Part shown: positions 7,457 through 16,134 of the stretch, piece after piece
Position numbering within the stretch: position 1 is the stretch's first letter
How the letters are laid out: each line of letters starts with the position of its first letter
Origin: CAVDRM01 sp963626285
GTDB lineage: Bacteria > Bacillota > Clostridia > Christensenellales > Aristaeellaceae
DNA length: 64,000 bases
NCBI GenBank assembly: GCA_963626285.1
Contig: CAVFWQ010000001.1
Location: 1-64,000, forward strand
Direction: 5' to 3'
The notes under the pieces: model-generated
Told to the model about the DNA's origin: nothing
Databases searched by the model: none
The model's input: only the letters and a program-made list of their open reading frames with translations
Program-made: the position numbers and the translations under genes

Positions 7457-10429
7457 TCAAAAATACAGCAAAAACGTTTTGATTTCAAAGGAGCCGAAAC
7501 GGACACGGCTTAAATCAACAGCCTTCGGACATTCCTCCAGCATATCCGTTTCAACTATTTTAACAATTTTCGGGTTGATTGTAAATGCGCAGTCCGTCTG
7601 CCTGCCCATGGCTTCATAGACCCGCACCATGAGCGCATTGTCCGCCGTGTCCGCCGGCTTTATCGTATCGACAATGATATTCTTGGCATCCGTCAGCAAA
7701 ATGGAGCCTAAATCATCGGCAATGCCGCCGACGGCCTCCGGCTCATTTTGCTCCGCCGCCTTCTGCGGCACGTCCGAGTCCGCAAAAGCGCCGTCAAAGG
7801 GATAAAAGGCATAGGTAAAATGCTGCATTCCCCTGTCCGCATATTGAGAGGGCATCATGGCGGATTTAAGCAATGTCAGGCGAATCTCGTTATCCGCCAC
7901 ATTGACGCCGTATTTGCCGTCATTGAGCACCGCCGCGCCGTGGGCTCCATCCGTCAGCGCCGAATAGCGATGGTTGCAGACCTCGTAACGGTCTTTATCC
8001 GTCTGATAGGAGCGGTGGGTGGGACGCTTCACATAGCCAAACTGAATCTCATGCATCGCTTCCTCCGCAAGGGCGTTCACCGCAAAGGCGACCTTCAGCA
8101 GCTTATGGCGCTCCTGCCAGTCGATTTTTGTAACAAAAGCAATGGATTCGGCATCCGCCGTCAGCACGATCTCCTGCGTCAGGTCGGAAGCGCCGATTTT
8201 ACGGTTGATTTCCAATGAAGCCCGATATGCCCCCGCATGCATTGCTATGCTCACATCTTCCCCCGTCGGAACAGGCATATTTTCATACATGCTGCCAAGC
8301 TCCCATGCGTCATAGCAGGTATTCACATCCTTGAACATCAGCAGCCGATTGCCTGCGCCTGCCAGATATTCGGTTTTCCCGCCCTGCTTTTTGACGCTGA
8401 CCAGCTCGCCCCTTCCATTGATGCGGCACACAAGATAGGCATTGGACAGCTCATAACAGTTCTCCCGTTCCAGATACCGCAGCCGCACCGGATGTTCCGG
8501 AACGGCGGACGGCTCTATCACGGCGCTGCTTTGCGCCGGAACGGTCACGCCGCAGATGCGTCTTGGCCAGCTCAGGCAGTTACAGACCATACGGCTTCCT
8601 TGAGAAAGTTCAGACCCCGTCCCCATTTCATCCATCAGCGCACGGCAGCCTTCGCAGACCGCGTGAAGCTCCTTTTCGGCCCGCTCATGCACTTTGGCGA
8701 TGGAAGTGCCGGTGGCAATATCATGGAACTGATTGAACAGCAGCTTTTTCCAAAGGGCATCCAGCCTCCCCTTCCAGTCATCCGGCATTTTCCTGCCGGA
8801 AAGAAGCTGGCATGAAAGAAAGAATTCCGCGTGCCGCAGCGCATTTTCCGCGTCACGGATGCCCTTCTTTGTTTTTGCCTGAGAGGTCAGCGTGCCGCGG
8901 TGCCAGGCCAGATACAATTCCCCGCGGAAGGTATCCGTTGGCTCCGGATGGCGCTCGAAATACTTCACGGGGCTTTCCATCCGGCAGCGGGGCGCGCCCT
9001 CCAAATCCGCGCAGCGCTTCGCCATCTCCACCATTTCCCGTGTAGGTCCTCCGCCGCCGTCGCCAAAGCCAAAGGGGAACATCAAACCGTCGATATTTTC
9101 CTGCTGGACTCGGTCATCCTCCCAGCGGGTGATGAGGTCGCCGGGGCGGAAATCGGCATTGTTTTTCTTGAAGGTATGCGCCAGAACCCTGCTGCCGTCC
9201 ATGCCCTCCCACCAAAAGATGTTGTAGGGAAATGGCTCGCACTCGGACGGCTGCCGAATCAGCTTTTGCGTGGCAAAGTAGGGGATTTGACATTTCTGCA
9301 TGATTTGGGGCAAAGCTGCGGAAAAGCCGAAGGTATCCGGCATCCATGCCATTTTGCTGTCAACGCCCATTTCCGCACGAAACCACCGCTTGCCGCGGAC
9401 AAACTGGCGTATCAGGGATTCGCCGGAGGGGATATTGGTATCGCTTTCCACCCATAAGGCGCCCTCCGGATAGAATTTTCCTTCCCTGACCTTCTCAAGG
9501 ACTCTGCCGTAAACATCCGGATACAGCTCCTTCAGCCATTCCGGAATCGGCGGCTCGCAAAGGAGGAAGCGGTAATCATCATACTCCTGCGCCAGAGCAA
9601 GCTGATTTACATATGTTCTGGCGGCTTTCCGCATGGTTTCTTCCACCGGCCAAAGCCATGCCAAATCCAGATGCGACTGACCGAATACCGTGTATTCCGG
9701 CGCGGTGGAGCCGTTTTTGCAGGCCAGCAGGGGTTTTAAAAGCTTGTCCGCCTCGATGACGGAGGCCGTCATGTCCGGCTCCGGCAGCTCAAAATCGGCA
9801 ATATAGGTGAATTTTTTCAGCCCTTCGACGATTTTCATGGTTCTCAGGCTCTTTTCCGGCAGTTTTTGAACCAGACTGTAAAGGGTCAAATAATCCATCG
9901 CCGCCTGAAAAAGCGCCTCATTCCAAACGCCGAAATGGGACTCTCCCACCGTAACCTGATATTCGGGAGGCTCCGGCACGGAGTCCTCGCCCCACCCGAC
10001 CGGCCCCGCGCCCTCGTTGCGGACGCCGTGGCCCGCATAACATTCCGCATGGATCGCATAGGTTTCCCCTGCCTTGGCAGCCCGCGACAGGGTGATAAAG
10101 CGATGCTTTGTGTCCATAGCGCCGGCTTCCCTGCCATTGACCCAGACCAGCATTTCTTCGGCAGTATTCAAGGTGAACACCGCCCGTTTTCCGTCCAGAG
10201 CCTTCGGGATCACGATTTGCGTCCGAAACCAGCCGTATTCCCACTTTTTGCCCCATTTCATGCCGACAGGCGCAGGGGCATAGTGCCCCTGCGCTGCCTG
10301 TTCAAAGGGAATATGCTCCATCGTTGTGAAAAAGGAAACGGGCAGCTCCGCGATTTTCCGATAATAATATTTCGGGAACTGCTCGGCCCACATTTTCAGC
10401 CGGTCGTTCCATTGACTGCCAATGTTCAT
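7457..10429 (-). CDS. GH38 family alpha-mannosidase
   Basis: A 990-aa protein of normal length for bacterial cytosolic GH38 enzymes, which release alpha-linked mannose. An N-terminal beta-domain (to about residue 240) is followed by the catalytic domain, starting with HLDLAWLWP at 253-261 whose His and Asp bind zinc. The nucleophile is Asp365 in WMPDTFGFS. HDIATGTS in the middle domain supplies another zinc-site residue typical of the family. No signal peptide is seen, so the substrate must be imported. The ATG at 10429 has GAGGGA in front. It sits between iolB and the ROK kinase with gaps of 13 and 17 bp, clearly in one transcript with the inositol genes, which is an uncommon combination. 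Confidence 0.93.
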   Translation of the reverse strand: MNIGSQWNDRLKMWAEQFPKYYYRKIAELPVSFFTTMEHIPFEQAAQGHYAPAPVGMKWGKKWEYGWFRTQIVIPKALDGKRAVFTLNTAEEMLVWVNGREAGAMDTKHRFITLSRAAKAGETYAIHAECYAGHGVRNEGAGPVGWGEDSVPEPPEYQVTVGESHFGVWNEALFQAAMDYLTLYSLVQKLPEKSLRTMKIVEGLKKFTYIADFELPEPDMTASVIEADKLLKPLLACKNGSTAPEYTVFGQSHLDLAWLWPVEETMRKAARTYVNQLALAQEYDDYRFLLCEPPIPEWLKELYPDVYGRVLEKVREGKFYPEGALWVESDTNIPSGESLIRQFVRGKRWFRAEMGVDSKMAWMPDTFGFSAALPQIMQKCQIPYFATQKLIRQPSECEPFPYNIFWWEGMDGSRVLAHTFKKNNADFRPGDLITRWEDDRVQQENIDGLMFPFGFGDGGGGPTREMVEMAKRCADLEGAPRCRMESPVKYFERHPEPTDTFRGELYLAWHRGTLTSQAKTKKGIRDAENALRHAEFFLSCQLLSGRKMPDDWKGRLDALWKKLLFNQFHDIATGTSIAKVHERAEKELHAVCEGCRALMDEMGTGSELSQGSRMVCNCLSWPRRICGVTVPAQSSAVIEPSAVPEHPVRLRYLERENCYELSNAYLVCRINGRGELVSVKKQGGKTEYLAGAGNRLLMFKDVNTCYDAWELGSMYENMPVPTGEDVSIAMHAGAYRASLEINRKIGASDLTQEIVLTADAESIAFVTKIDWQERHKLLKVAFAVNALAEEAMHEIQFGYVKRPTHRSYQTDKDRYEVCNHRYSALTDGAHGAAVLNDGKYGVNVADNEIRLTLLKSAMMPSQYADRGMQHFTYAFYPFDGAFADSDVPQKAAEQNEPEAVGGIADDLGSILLTDAKNIIVDTIKPADTADNALMVRVYEAMGRQTDCAFTINPKIVKIVETDMLEECPKAVDLSRVRFGSFEIKTFLLYF

Positions 10430-10442
10430 AGGATTCCCTCTT

Positions 10443-11219
10443 TTATTTCATTCCCGCGTCTATCCATGCATATCTTGGATCCACGATTCTATCTGTCCAC
10501 GGGTTGCCGTCCAGATGACGAATCATCCAGCAGTAATACATCGGGAAAGCCGGCGCCGTTACCTGCGGATGCGTGACGCCGCCCGGAATGCAGGCGCAGC
10601 TTCCGTCCTTGATTTTATACACATCATCGCCCAAAAAGCAAGCGCCGAATCCCTCGCTGCGCTCATAGCGGTAGTAGTATACCTCCGGCTGGGGATGATG
10701 ATGGGGGGTATAGCTGGACCAGCCGCCCTGATGGTTGACGACCTCTCCGTTGACCATGTTGGAATAGGGGGCGTTGCTATAATCAAACACGGTGCGGACC
10801 GTGCGCTTCATCTTGTTTTCAAAGACGTTCAGGCCGAAGATGTCGTCTCGGCAGTCCTCCGGACGATAGAACACGGGGGCAAATGTCCGTTCGTTTTCCG
10901 TAGACTGAATTAAAACATCGCTGTCAGCCTGGGCGGTGACGGTCACCTCCGTATTTCGGCAGACATGCAGGCAGTAGGGTCCCTCCTCAATGAAGCTGTC
11001 CCTCTGTCCCGTTTCGCTGCATCCGTCCCATCGGAAGATGACTTTGCCCAGCACCAGAAGCACTGCGGTTTCTTCCGTCGCACGGCAGAGGGTCAGCGTT
11101 TCTCCCGCCTTCATGCGGTGAACCGCGATGTTCATCATCATGTCGTTGACCGTGTCCCCTGCACGGGAAAGAACCTTGACCCCGTTTTCAAACTCCGGAT
11201 AGGAAAATTTCCGGCTCAT
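10443..11219 (-). CDS. iolB: 5-deoxy-glucuronate isomerase
   Basis: A 258-aa bicupin protein that isomerises 5-deoxy-D-glucuronate to 2-deoxy-5-keto-D-gluconate, the step between IolD and IolC in myo-inositol breakdown. The family pattern is clear: YTPHHHPQPEVYYYRY with the metal-binding histidines, VTHPQVTAPAFPMYYCWMIR, and the ending in NPWTDRIVDPRYAW. It starts at ATG 11219 behind GGGGGA, 15 bp after iolG. The assignment is secure. Confidence 0.96.
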   Translation of the reverse strand: MSRKFSYPEFENGVKVLSRAGDTVNDMMMNIAVHRMKAGETLTLCRATEETAVLLVLGKVIFRWDGCSETGQRDSFIEEGPYCLHVCRNTEVTVTAQADSDVLIQSTENERTFAPVFYRPEDCRDDIFGLNVFENKMKRTVRTVFDYSNAPYSNMVNGEVVNHQGGWSSYTPHHHPQPEVYYYRYERSEGFGACFLGDDVYKIKDGSCACIPGGVTHPQVTAPAFPMYYCWMIRHLDGNPWTDRIVDPRYAWIDAGMK

Positions 11220-11234
11220 ACGAATTTTTCCCCC

Positions 11235-12248
11235 TCAGTAATCGATTTCGGAAAGCTTCACAGGCCGGTGCTCCAGCACGGACTTCTTGGCGGCAATGCC
11301 CATGAGCACGGACTTGAGGCCATCCTCCACGCCCACCAAAGTGTCGGTGTCGTTTTCAATTGCGCTGATGAAGCCCTTGATCTCCGTGGCGAAGGACTGC
11401 ATATACCTTTCCAGAAAGAAGTACAGGGGTTTTTCACCGGTGACGCCGTCTGCATCGGATAGAACCATGGAGGATCGGGTATCGTTGGCGGTGGCCGCCA
11501 TGCCCTTAGAGCCGAAAACCTCCGCCCGCTGGTCGTAGCCGTAGGCGGCGCGGCGGGAATTGTCAATTACGGCGATGGCGCCGTTTTTCATCTTCAGGGT
11601 GATGACCGCCGTATCCACATCCCCGGCTTCCCCGATGGCGGGGTCTACCAGAACTGCGGACTGGACGTATATTTCCTCGGCATCGCAGCCGGCAAGATAC
11701 CGAACCATGTCAAAGTCATGGATGGTCATATCCAAGAACATGCCGCCGGAAACCGCGGCGTACGCCGCAGAGGGCGGCTCCGGGTCGCGGGAGGTGATTT
11801 TGATGATATGGACATCGCCCACCCTGCCGTCCAGGATCGCCTGCTTCACGGCGGCGAAATTGTGGTCATGGCGGCGGTTGAAGCCGACCTGATACTTGAT
11901 GTCGCTCCCCTTCAGCGCCTCGACGACCTGCCTGATTTTGGTCAGGTCGTGGTCAATGGGCTTCTCGCAGAACACATGCTTTCCCGCGGCAATGGCTTCC
12001 AGAGAAATGGGCGCATGGGTATTGGTGGAAGAGCAGATAAGAACCGCATCAATCTCAGGGTCGTTCAGAATCTCATGATAATCCTGCGCGGTACGCTCAA
12101 CGCCCATGCTCAGCAGCCACTTTCGGGTATTTTCATTCATGCAGGGGTCGGCAACGGTCCTGATCTTCGCATTGCGGACATAATTGCAGATGCTTTCCGT
12201 GTGTACCTTACCAATGCGGCCGGCGCCGATAATGCCAACGTTAATCAT
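11235..12248 (-). CDS. iolG: Inositol 2-dehydrogenase
   Basis: A 337-aa Gfo/Idh/MocA oxidoreductase that oxidises myo-inositol to scyllo-inosose with NAD, the entry step of the pathway. The Rossmann motif GAGRIG lies at residues 7-12. CEKPIDHDL carries the conserved Lys. GGMFLDMTIHDFDMVRYL carries the Asp/His catalytic pair of inositol dehydrogenases. It is 14 bp behind iolE. Family members also act on scyllo-inositol and related sugars, but the surrounding iol genes support the inositol call. Confidence 0.93.
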   Translation of the reverse strand: MINVGIIGAGRIGKVHTESICNYVRNAKIRTVADPCMNENTRKWLLSMGVERTAQDYHEILNDPEIDAVLICSSTNTHAPISLEAIAAGKHVFCEKPIDHDLTKIRQVVEALKGSDIKYQVGFNRRHDHNFAAVKQAILDGRVGDVHIIKITSRDPEPPSAAYAAVSGGMFLDMTIHDFDMVRYLAGCDAEEIYVQSAVLVDPAIGEAGDVDTAVITLKMKNGAIAVIDNSRRAAYGYDQRAEVFGSKGMAATANDTRSSMVLSDADGVTGEKPLYFFLERYMQSFATEIKGFISAIENDTDTLVGVEDGLKSVLMGIAAKKSVLEHRPVKLSEIDY

Positions 12249-12262
12249 ACATTACCTCCAAA

Positions 12263-13162
12263 TTACAAGCCGGTATGTTCCCGGATGAATTTTCTTGCCC
12301 GAATCGCATATTCCAGAGGGTCGGCCTTCGCGGGGTCCTGCTCCGCCTCCACGACCATGTAGCCCTCAAAGCCGGATCCTTCCAGACAGGCAAAAATCGG
12401 GTCAAAGTCCACGCAGCCGTCGCCGGGGATGGTAAAAGTTCCCTGCCGAACGCCCTCCAGAAAGCTCCAACGGTTTTCCCGAACCTTTGCCACCACATCG
12501 GGGCGGATGTCCTTGAGGTGAACATGCCTGATGCGTTTTGCATAACGCCGCACCATTTCAGCGGGGTTTTCGCCGCAGTAGGCGAAATGGCCGGAGTCAA
12601 AGAGCAGGCTCACATAGGCGGGGTCCGTTCCGGCCATCAGCCGGTCGGTTTCGGCGGCGGACTGGACGACGGTGCCCATGTGATGATGGAAGGTCAGGGC
12701 AATGCCGTATTTCTCCAGGCTCAGTTTTCCCATGCGGTTCAGCCCGTCGCAGAGAGTGTCCCACTCGGCATCGTTCATTGCATACTTGCCCTCGAACACG
12801 GGCTGGCTTTGAATGCCCTGAATGGAATAGCTCTGCTCGGACACGCCCACCACCTTGGCGCCCATGGCGGCAAGGAAGGCGACGTGCTTTTCAAACGCCG
12901 CTTCCGTTTCTTCGTAGGGTCTGCTGATAAGGAAGGCGGAAAACCATGCGTTGCAGATTTCGATTCCCCGCAGCTCCAGCATGGGCTTGAGGACAGCCGG
13001 ATCCTTCGGATACTTGTTGCCCACCTCGGAGCCCGTGAAGCCCGCCAGCGCCATCTCGCTGACGCACTGGCGGAAGGTGTTTTCGCCGCCAAGCTCAGGC
13101 AGGTCGTCATTGGTCCATGCGATGGGCGCAATGCCCAGCTTTACATTTTTTCCGGAAAACAT
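12263..13162 (-). CDS. iolE: Myo-inosose-2 dehydratase
   Basis: A 299-aa TIM-barrel enzyme that removes water from scyllo-inosose to give 3D-trihydroxycyclohexane-1,2-dione. The N-terminal LGIAPIAWTNDDLPELGG and the later LTFHHHMGTVVQ, LLFDSGHFAYCG, RHVHLKDIR and the acidic C-terminal VVEAEQDP are hallmarks of IolE. It starts at ATG 13162 after GGAGGA, 13 bp behind iolD. The assignment is secure. Confidence 0.95.
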   Translation of the reverse strand: MFSGKNVKLGIAPIAWTNDDLPELGGENTFRQCVSEMALAGFTGSEVGNKYPKDPAVLKPMLELRGIEICNAWFSAFLISRPYEETEAAFEKHVAFLAAMGAKVVGVSEQSYSIQGIQSQPVFEGKYAMNDAEWDTLCDGLNRMGKLSLEKYGIALTFHHHMGTVVQSAAETDRLMAGTDPAYVSLLFDSGHFAYCGENPAEMVRRYAKRIRHVHLKDIRPDVVAKVRENRWSFLEGVRQGTFTIPGDGCVDFDPIFACLEGSGFEGYMVVEAEQDPAKADPLEYAIRARKFIREHTGL

Positions 13163-13175
13163 TTTTTCCTCCTCC

Positions 13176-15092
13176 TCAGTATTTTCTGGCTTTGGCCCGC
13201 TTCAAAAGAAGGCTGTCGCGGGCGGCCTTCTGCTTTTCATTGCATGTGGTGCTTGCAAGTCCCACATTCCACCATGCGTCGTAGCCGTCTGTCATGGTTT
13301 TCGGCAGCACCTTGATGTCAATGAGCGTGGAAACCGTCTGCCGCTTCGCATCCTCCAGCGCCGCCTTCAGCTCCTTCAGATCGGTCGCCGTGTAGGTCTT
13401 GCATCCGTAGCCGCCGGCCACCATTGCATAGTTGATGGGAATCAGACCGCCGTTCAGACCGCCGTGCTCGTCGCGGTAGCGGAATTCCGTCGCCAGATTG
13501 CCGATGCCGCTGCTCATCTGTAAATTGTTGATGCAGCCGAAGCCGCAGTTGTCAAAGAGCAGCACGTTGATTTTCCTGCCCTCCTGAAGCGAGGTGACCA
13601 ATTCGGAGTGGAGCATCAGGAACGCACCGTCGCCGCACAGGGCGTAGACCTCCTGCGAGGGTGCCGCCAGCTTCGCGCCCAGCGCCGCGCAGACCTCGTA
13701 GCCCATGGTGGAGAAGCCGTACTCCATCTGGTAGGAATCCTTGCAGTCGGTCGTCCACATCCGCTGCAAATCGCCGGGAAGGCTACCGGAAGCCCCCACC
13801 ACGACGGCGTTTTCATCAATGACGTCCCGAATCAGCGCAATGGCGGAGACCTGCGTGATCTCACCGCCGTTCAGCTTCACCTGCTCCGGAATGGTCGGTT
13901 CATGCCGAGCCTTGATGATAGACTCAAAGTTTTCATCATAGCGGTAAGCGGCAAGCCTTGCATATTCCCCGCTCCACGCCTTCTTCGCCGCTTCCGTCTC
14001 GCCGCAATAGCCGCTGACATAACCCCTGGCGGCCAGTGCCTCATGAGCCATGTCAATGGTCGTCTTGGCGTCGCCGATGACCATAACGGCATCCATCTTG
14101 TTTGCGTCGAAGGGAGAAATGTTGACGGAAACCAGCTTCGTCCTGCCGTAGAGCTCCTTGGAGCCGGTGGTAAAATCGGACAGTCTGGTGCCGACGGCAA
14201 TGATTAGATCCGCGGCTCTCGCCATGGAATTCGCTGCCGAATTGCCGGTCACGCCGACGCCGCCCAGATTCATGGGGTGAGAAGACTTGCAGGCGCTCTT
14301 CCCCGCCTGCGTCTCCGCAAAGGGAATTTTGAACGCTTCGCAGAATTTTTCCAGCGATGCGCCGCCCTCCGAATAACGGACGCCGCCGCCGCAGATAATC
14401 ATGGGATGCCTGCTTTCCGCAATGGCCTCCGTCAGCGCGTTCAAATCCTCACGGCCCGGAAGCAGACGGCGGATGCGGTGGACGCGCTTTTTGAAGAAAT
14501 AGTCGGGGAAATCGTAGCTTTCGCCCTCCACATCCTGAGAAAGCGCCACGCAGACGGCGCCGGTCTCAGCGGGGTCTGTCAGAACCCGAAACGCCTGACA
14601 GAGCGAAGTCATCAGCTGCTCCGGTCGGGTAATCCTATCCCAGAACCTGCATACGGGGCGGAATGCGTCATTGGTCGTAACGCCCGGAGCATATGCCTGC
14701 TCAAGCTGCTGCAGCACAGGGTCGGGCTGACGCACCGCAAAGGTATCGCCGGGAAACAGCAGCAGGGGAATACGGTTAACGGTAGCACAGGCGGCGGCTG
14801 TGACCATATTGGCCGCGCCCGGCCCGATAGAGGAGGCGCAGGCAATGATTTTCCGGCGGTTATGATGGCGGGCAAAGCCGGCGGCCGCATGCGCCATGCC
14901 CTGCTCGTTCCTGCCCTGATAGACCCGAAGAGAACCGGAGTCCTCATCCAGCGCCTGCCCTAAGCCCACGACGATGCCGTGGCCGAAAATCGTGAACACG
15001 CCGTCCACAAATTTGTTTTCGACGCCGTCCAGCGATATATACTGATTATCCAGAAATTTGACGATGGCCTGCCCCACAGTCATGACGCTCAT
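13176..15092 (-). CDS. iolD: 3D-(3,5/4)-trihydroxycyclohexane-1,2-dione acylhydrolase (ThDP-dependent)
   Basis: A 638-aa thiamine-diphosphate enzyme that opens the inositol-derived ring to give 5-deoxyglucuronate. I place the start at ATG 15092, preceded by GGAGGAAAAGCA; a longer frame exists upstream but it lies inside iolC. The N-terminal ThDP domain has YQGRNEQGMAHAA with the conserved Glu, and the C-terminal domain has the ThDP/Mg motif GDGAF followed by FDNCGFGCINN. Its start overlaps the iolC stop as ATGA. The assignment is secure. Confidence 0.95.
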   Translation of the reverse strand: MSVMTVGQAIVKFLDNQYISLDGVENKFVDGVFTIFGHGIVVGLGQALDEDSGSLRVYQGRNEQGMAHAAAGFARHHNRRKIIACASSIGPGAANMVTAAACATVNRIPLLLFPGDTFAVRQPDPVLQQLEQAYAPGVTTNDAFRPVCRFWDRITRPEQLMTSLCQAFRVLTDPAETGAVCVALSQDVEGESYDFPDYFFKKRVHRIRRLLPGREDLNALTEAIAESRHPMIICGGGVRYSEGGASLEKFCEAFKIPFAETQAGKSACKSSHPMNLGGVGVTGNSAANSMARAADLIIAVGTRLSDFTTGSKELYGRTKLVSVNISPFDANKMDAVMVIGDAKTTIDMAHEALAARGYVSGYCGETEAAKKAWSGEYARLAAYRYDENFESIIKARHEPTIPEQVKLNGGEITQVSAIALIRDVIDENAVVVGASGSLPGDLQRMWTTDCKDSYQMEYGFSTMGYEVCAALGAKLAAPSQEVYALCGDGAFLMLHSELVTSLQEGRKINVLLFDNCGFGCINNLQMSSGIGNLATEFRYRDEHGGLNGGLIPINYAMVAGGYGCKTYTATDLKELKAALEDAKRQTVSTLIDIKVLPKTMTDGYDAWWNVGLASTTCNEKQKAARDSLLLKRAKARKY

Positions 15093-16120
15093 TGCTTTTC
15101 CTCCCTGTCGCAGCACACGGTCTCGCCGTATTTTTCCTTGCAGGCTTTGATGAACGCATGCACTTCGTCGGCACGCGGCATTTCCTCGGAGCAGGAATGG
15201 GCTGCCACCATCATGGACGCCTGTGCGCAGCCAAACTCCAGACAATCGTACATATCCCACCCGCTGTACAGACCGTACAGGAAGCCCGCGCCGTAGCCGT
15301 CGCCGCCGCCGAAGGATTTCAGGGCTTCCACCGGGAAGGGGCGCACAGTGTAGCGCCTGCCGTCGCAGGTATAAGCGGAAGAGCCTTTCCTGCCGTGCTT
15401 GATGATAACGATTTTGGCTTGATGCGCCTGCCATGCCTTCGCGCTAGCCCAATCGTCCCGCCCCGGCTCTGTCAGCCTCTCCATCAAATCGAATTCCTCA
15501 CGGCTGCCCATGATGATGTCCGCATCCCTGCCGACTGCGGAATAATACACGGAGACCTCGTCCGTATTGCCCCAATTATAGGGACGGTAGTCAATATCGA
15601 AAATCACCTTTGTATCGAAACGCCTGGCCAGCATCACGGCCTTCAGCGCCGCCTCTCTGGAAGGGCTTGCCGCCAGAGCCGTGCCGGAAATCAGCAGCGC
15701 CTTGGTGTTTTTGATGTAATCCTCATCGATATCGGCCGGATGCAGCTGCAAATCCGCAATGCAGTTGCGATACATCAGAATGCTGCTTTCATCCCTGCTG
15801 AGGATTTCCGTAAAGGTCAGGCCGATTTTTTCTCCGTTTGTGCAGCGGCGAATCCGAGAAACATCAATGCCCTCCTTTTCAAAGAAATGAAGCACGAAAT
15901 CGCCCAGCTGGTCATCGGAAACGCGGGCAAAGAAGCCTATCTTCATGCCGTGCCGCGCAGCTCCCACGGCAATGTTGGCAGGACTTCCCCCCACATACTT
16001 TCTGAATGTGGTGCATTCCTCCAGCGGATGAAAATAGTCCACCGGATTAAAATCCACAGCCACCCTGCCCAGCAGCACCAAATCATAGGGTCGGGATTTA
16101 TCGAATTTGATGTATGTCAT
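15089..16120 (-). CDS. iolC: 5-dehydro-2-deoxygluconokinase (PfkB family)
   Basis: A 343-aa ribokinase-like enzyme that phosphorylates 2-deoxy-5-keto-gluconate. The start is ATG 16120 behind GGGAGG; the upstream in-frame codons have no support. KYVGGSPANIAVGAARHG at the N-terminus and SFGGGDGYGAGFLYG, with the catalytic Asp and the anion hole, are visible. The following step needs a class II aldolase (IolJ) that is not in this window. It lies between iolA and iolD and is coupled to iolD by a 4-bp overlap. Confidence 0.92.
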   Translation of the reverse strand: MTYIKFDKSRPYDLVLLGRVAVDFNPVDYFHPLEECTTFRKYVGGSPANIAVGAARHGMKIGFFARVSDDQLGDFVLHFFEKEGIDVSRIRRCTNGEKIGLTFTEILSRDESSILMYRNCIADLQLHPADIDEDYIKNTKALLISGTALAASPSREAALKAVMLARRFDTKVIFDIDYRPYNWGNTDEVSVYYSAVGRDADIIMGSREEFDLMERLTEPGRDDWASAKAWQAHQAKIVIIKHGRKGSSAYTCDGRRYTVRPFPVEALKSFGGGDGYGAGFLYGLYSGWDMYDCLEFGCAQASMMVAAHSCSEEMPRADEVHAFIKACKEKYGETVCCDREEKQ

Positions 16121-16134
16121 ATGAAAATCCTCCC

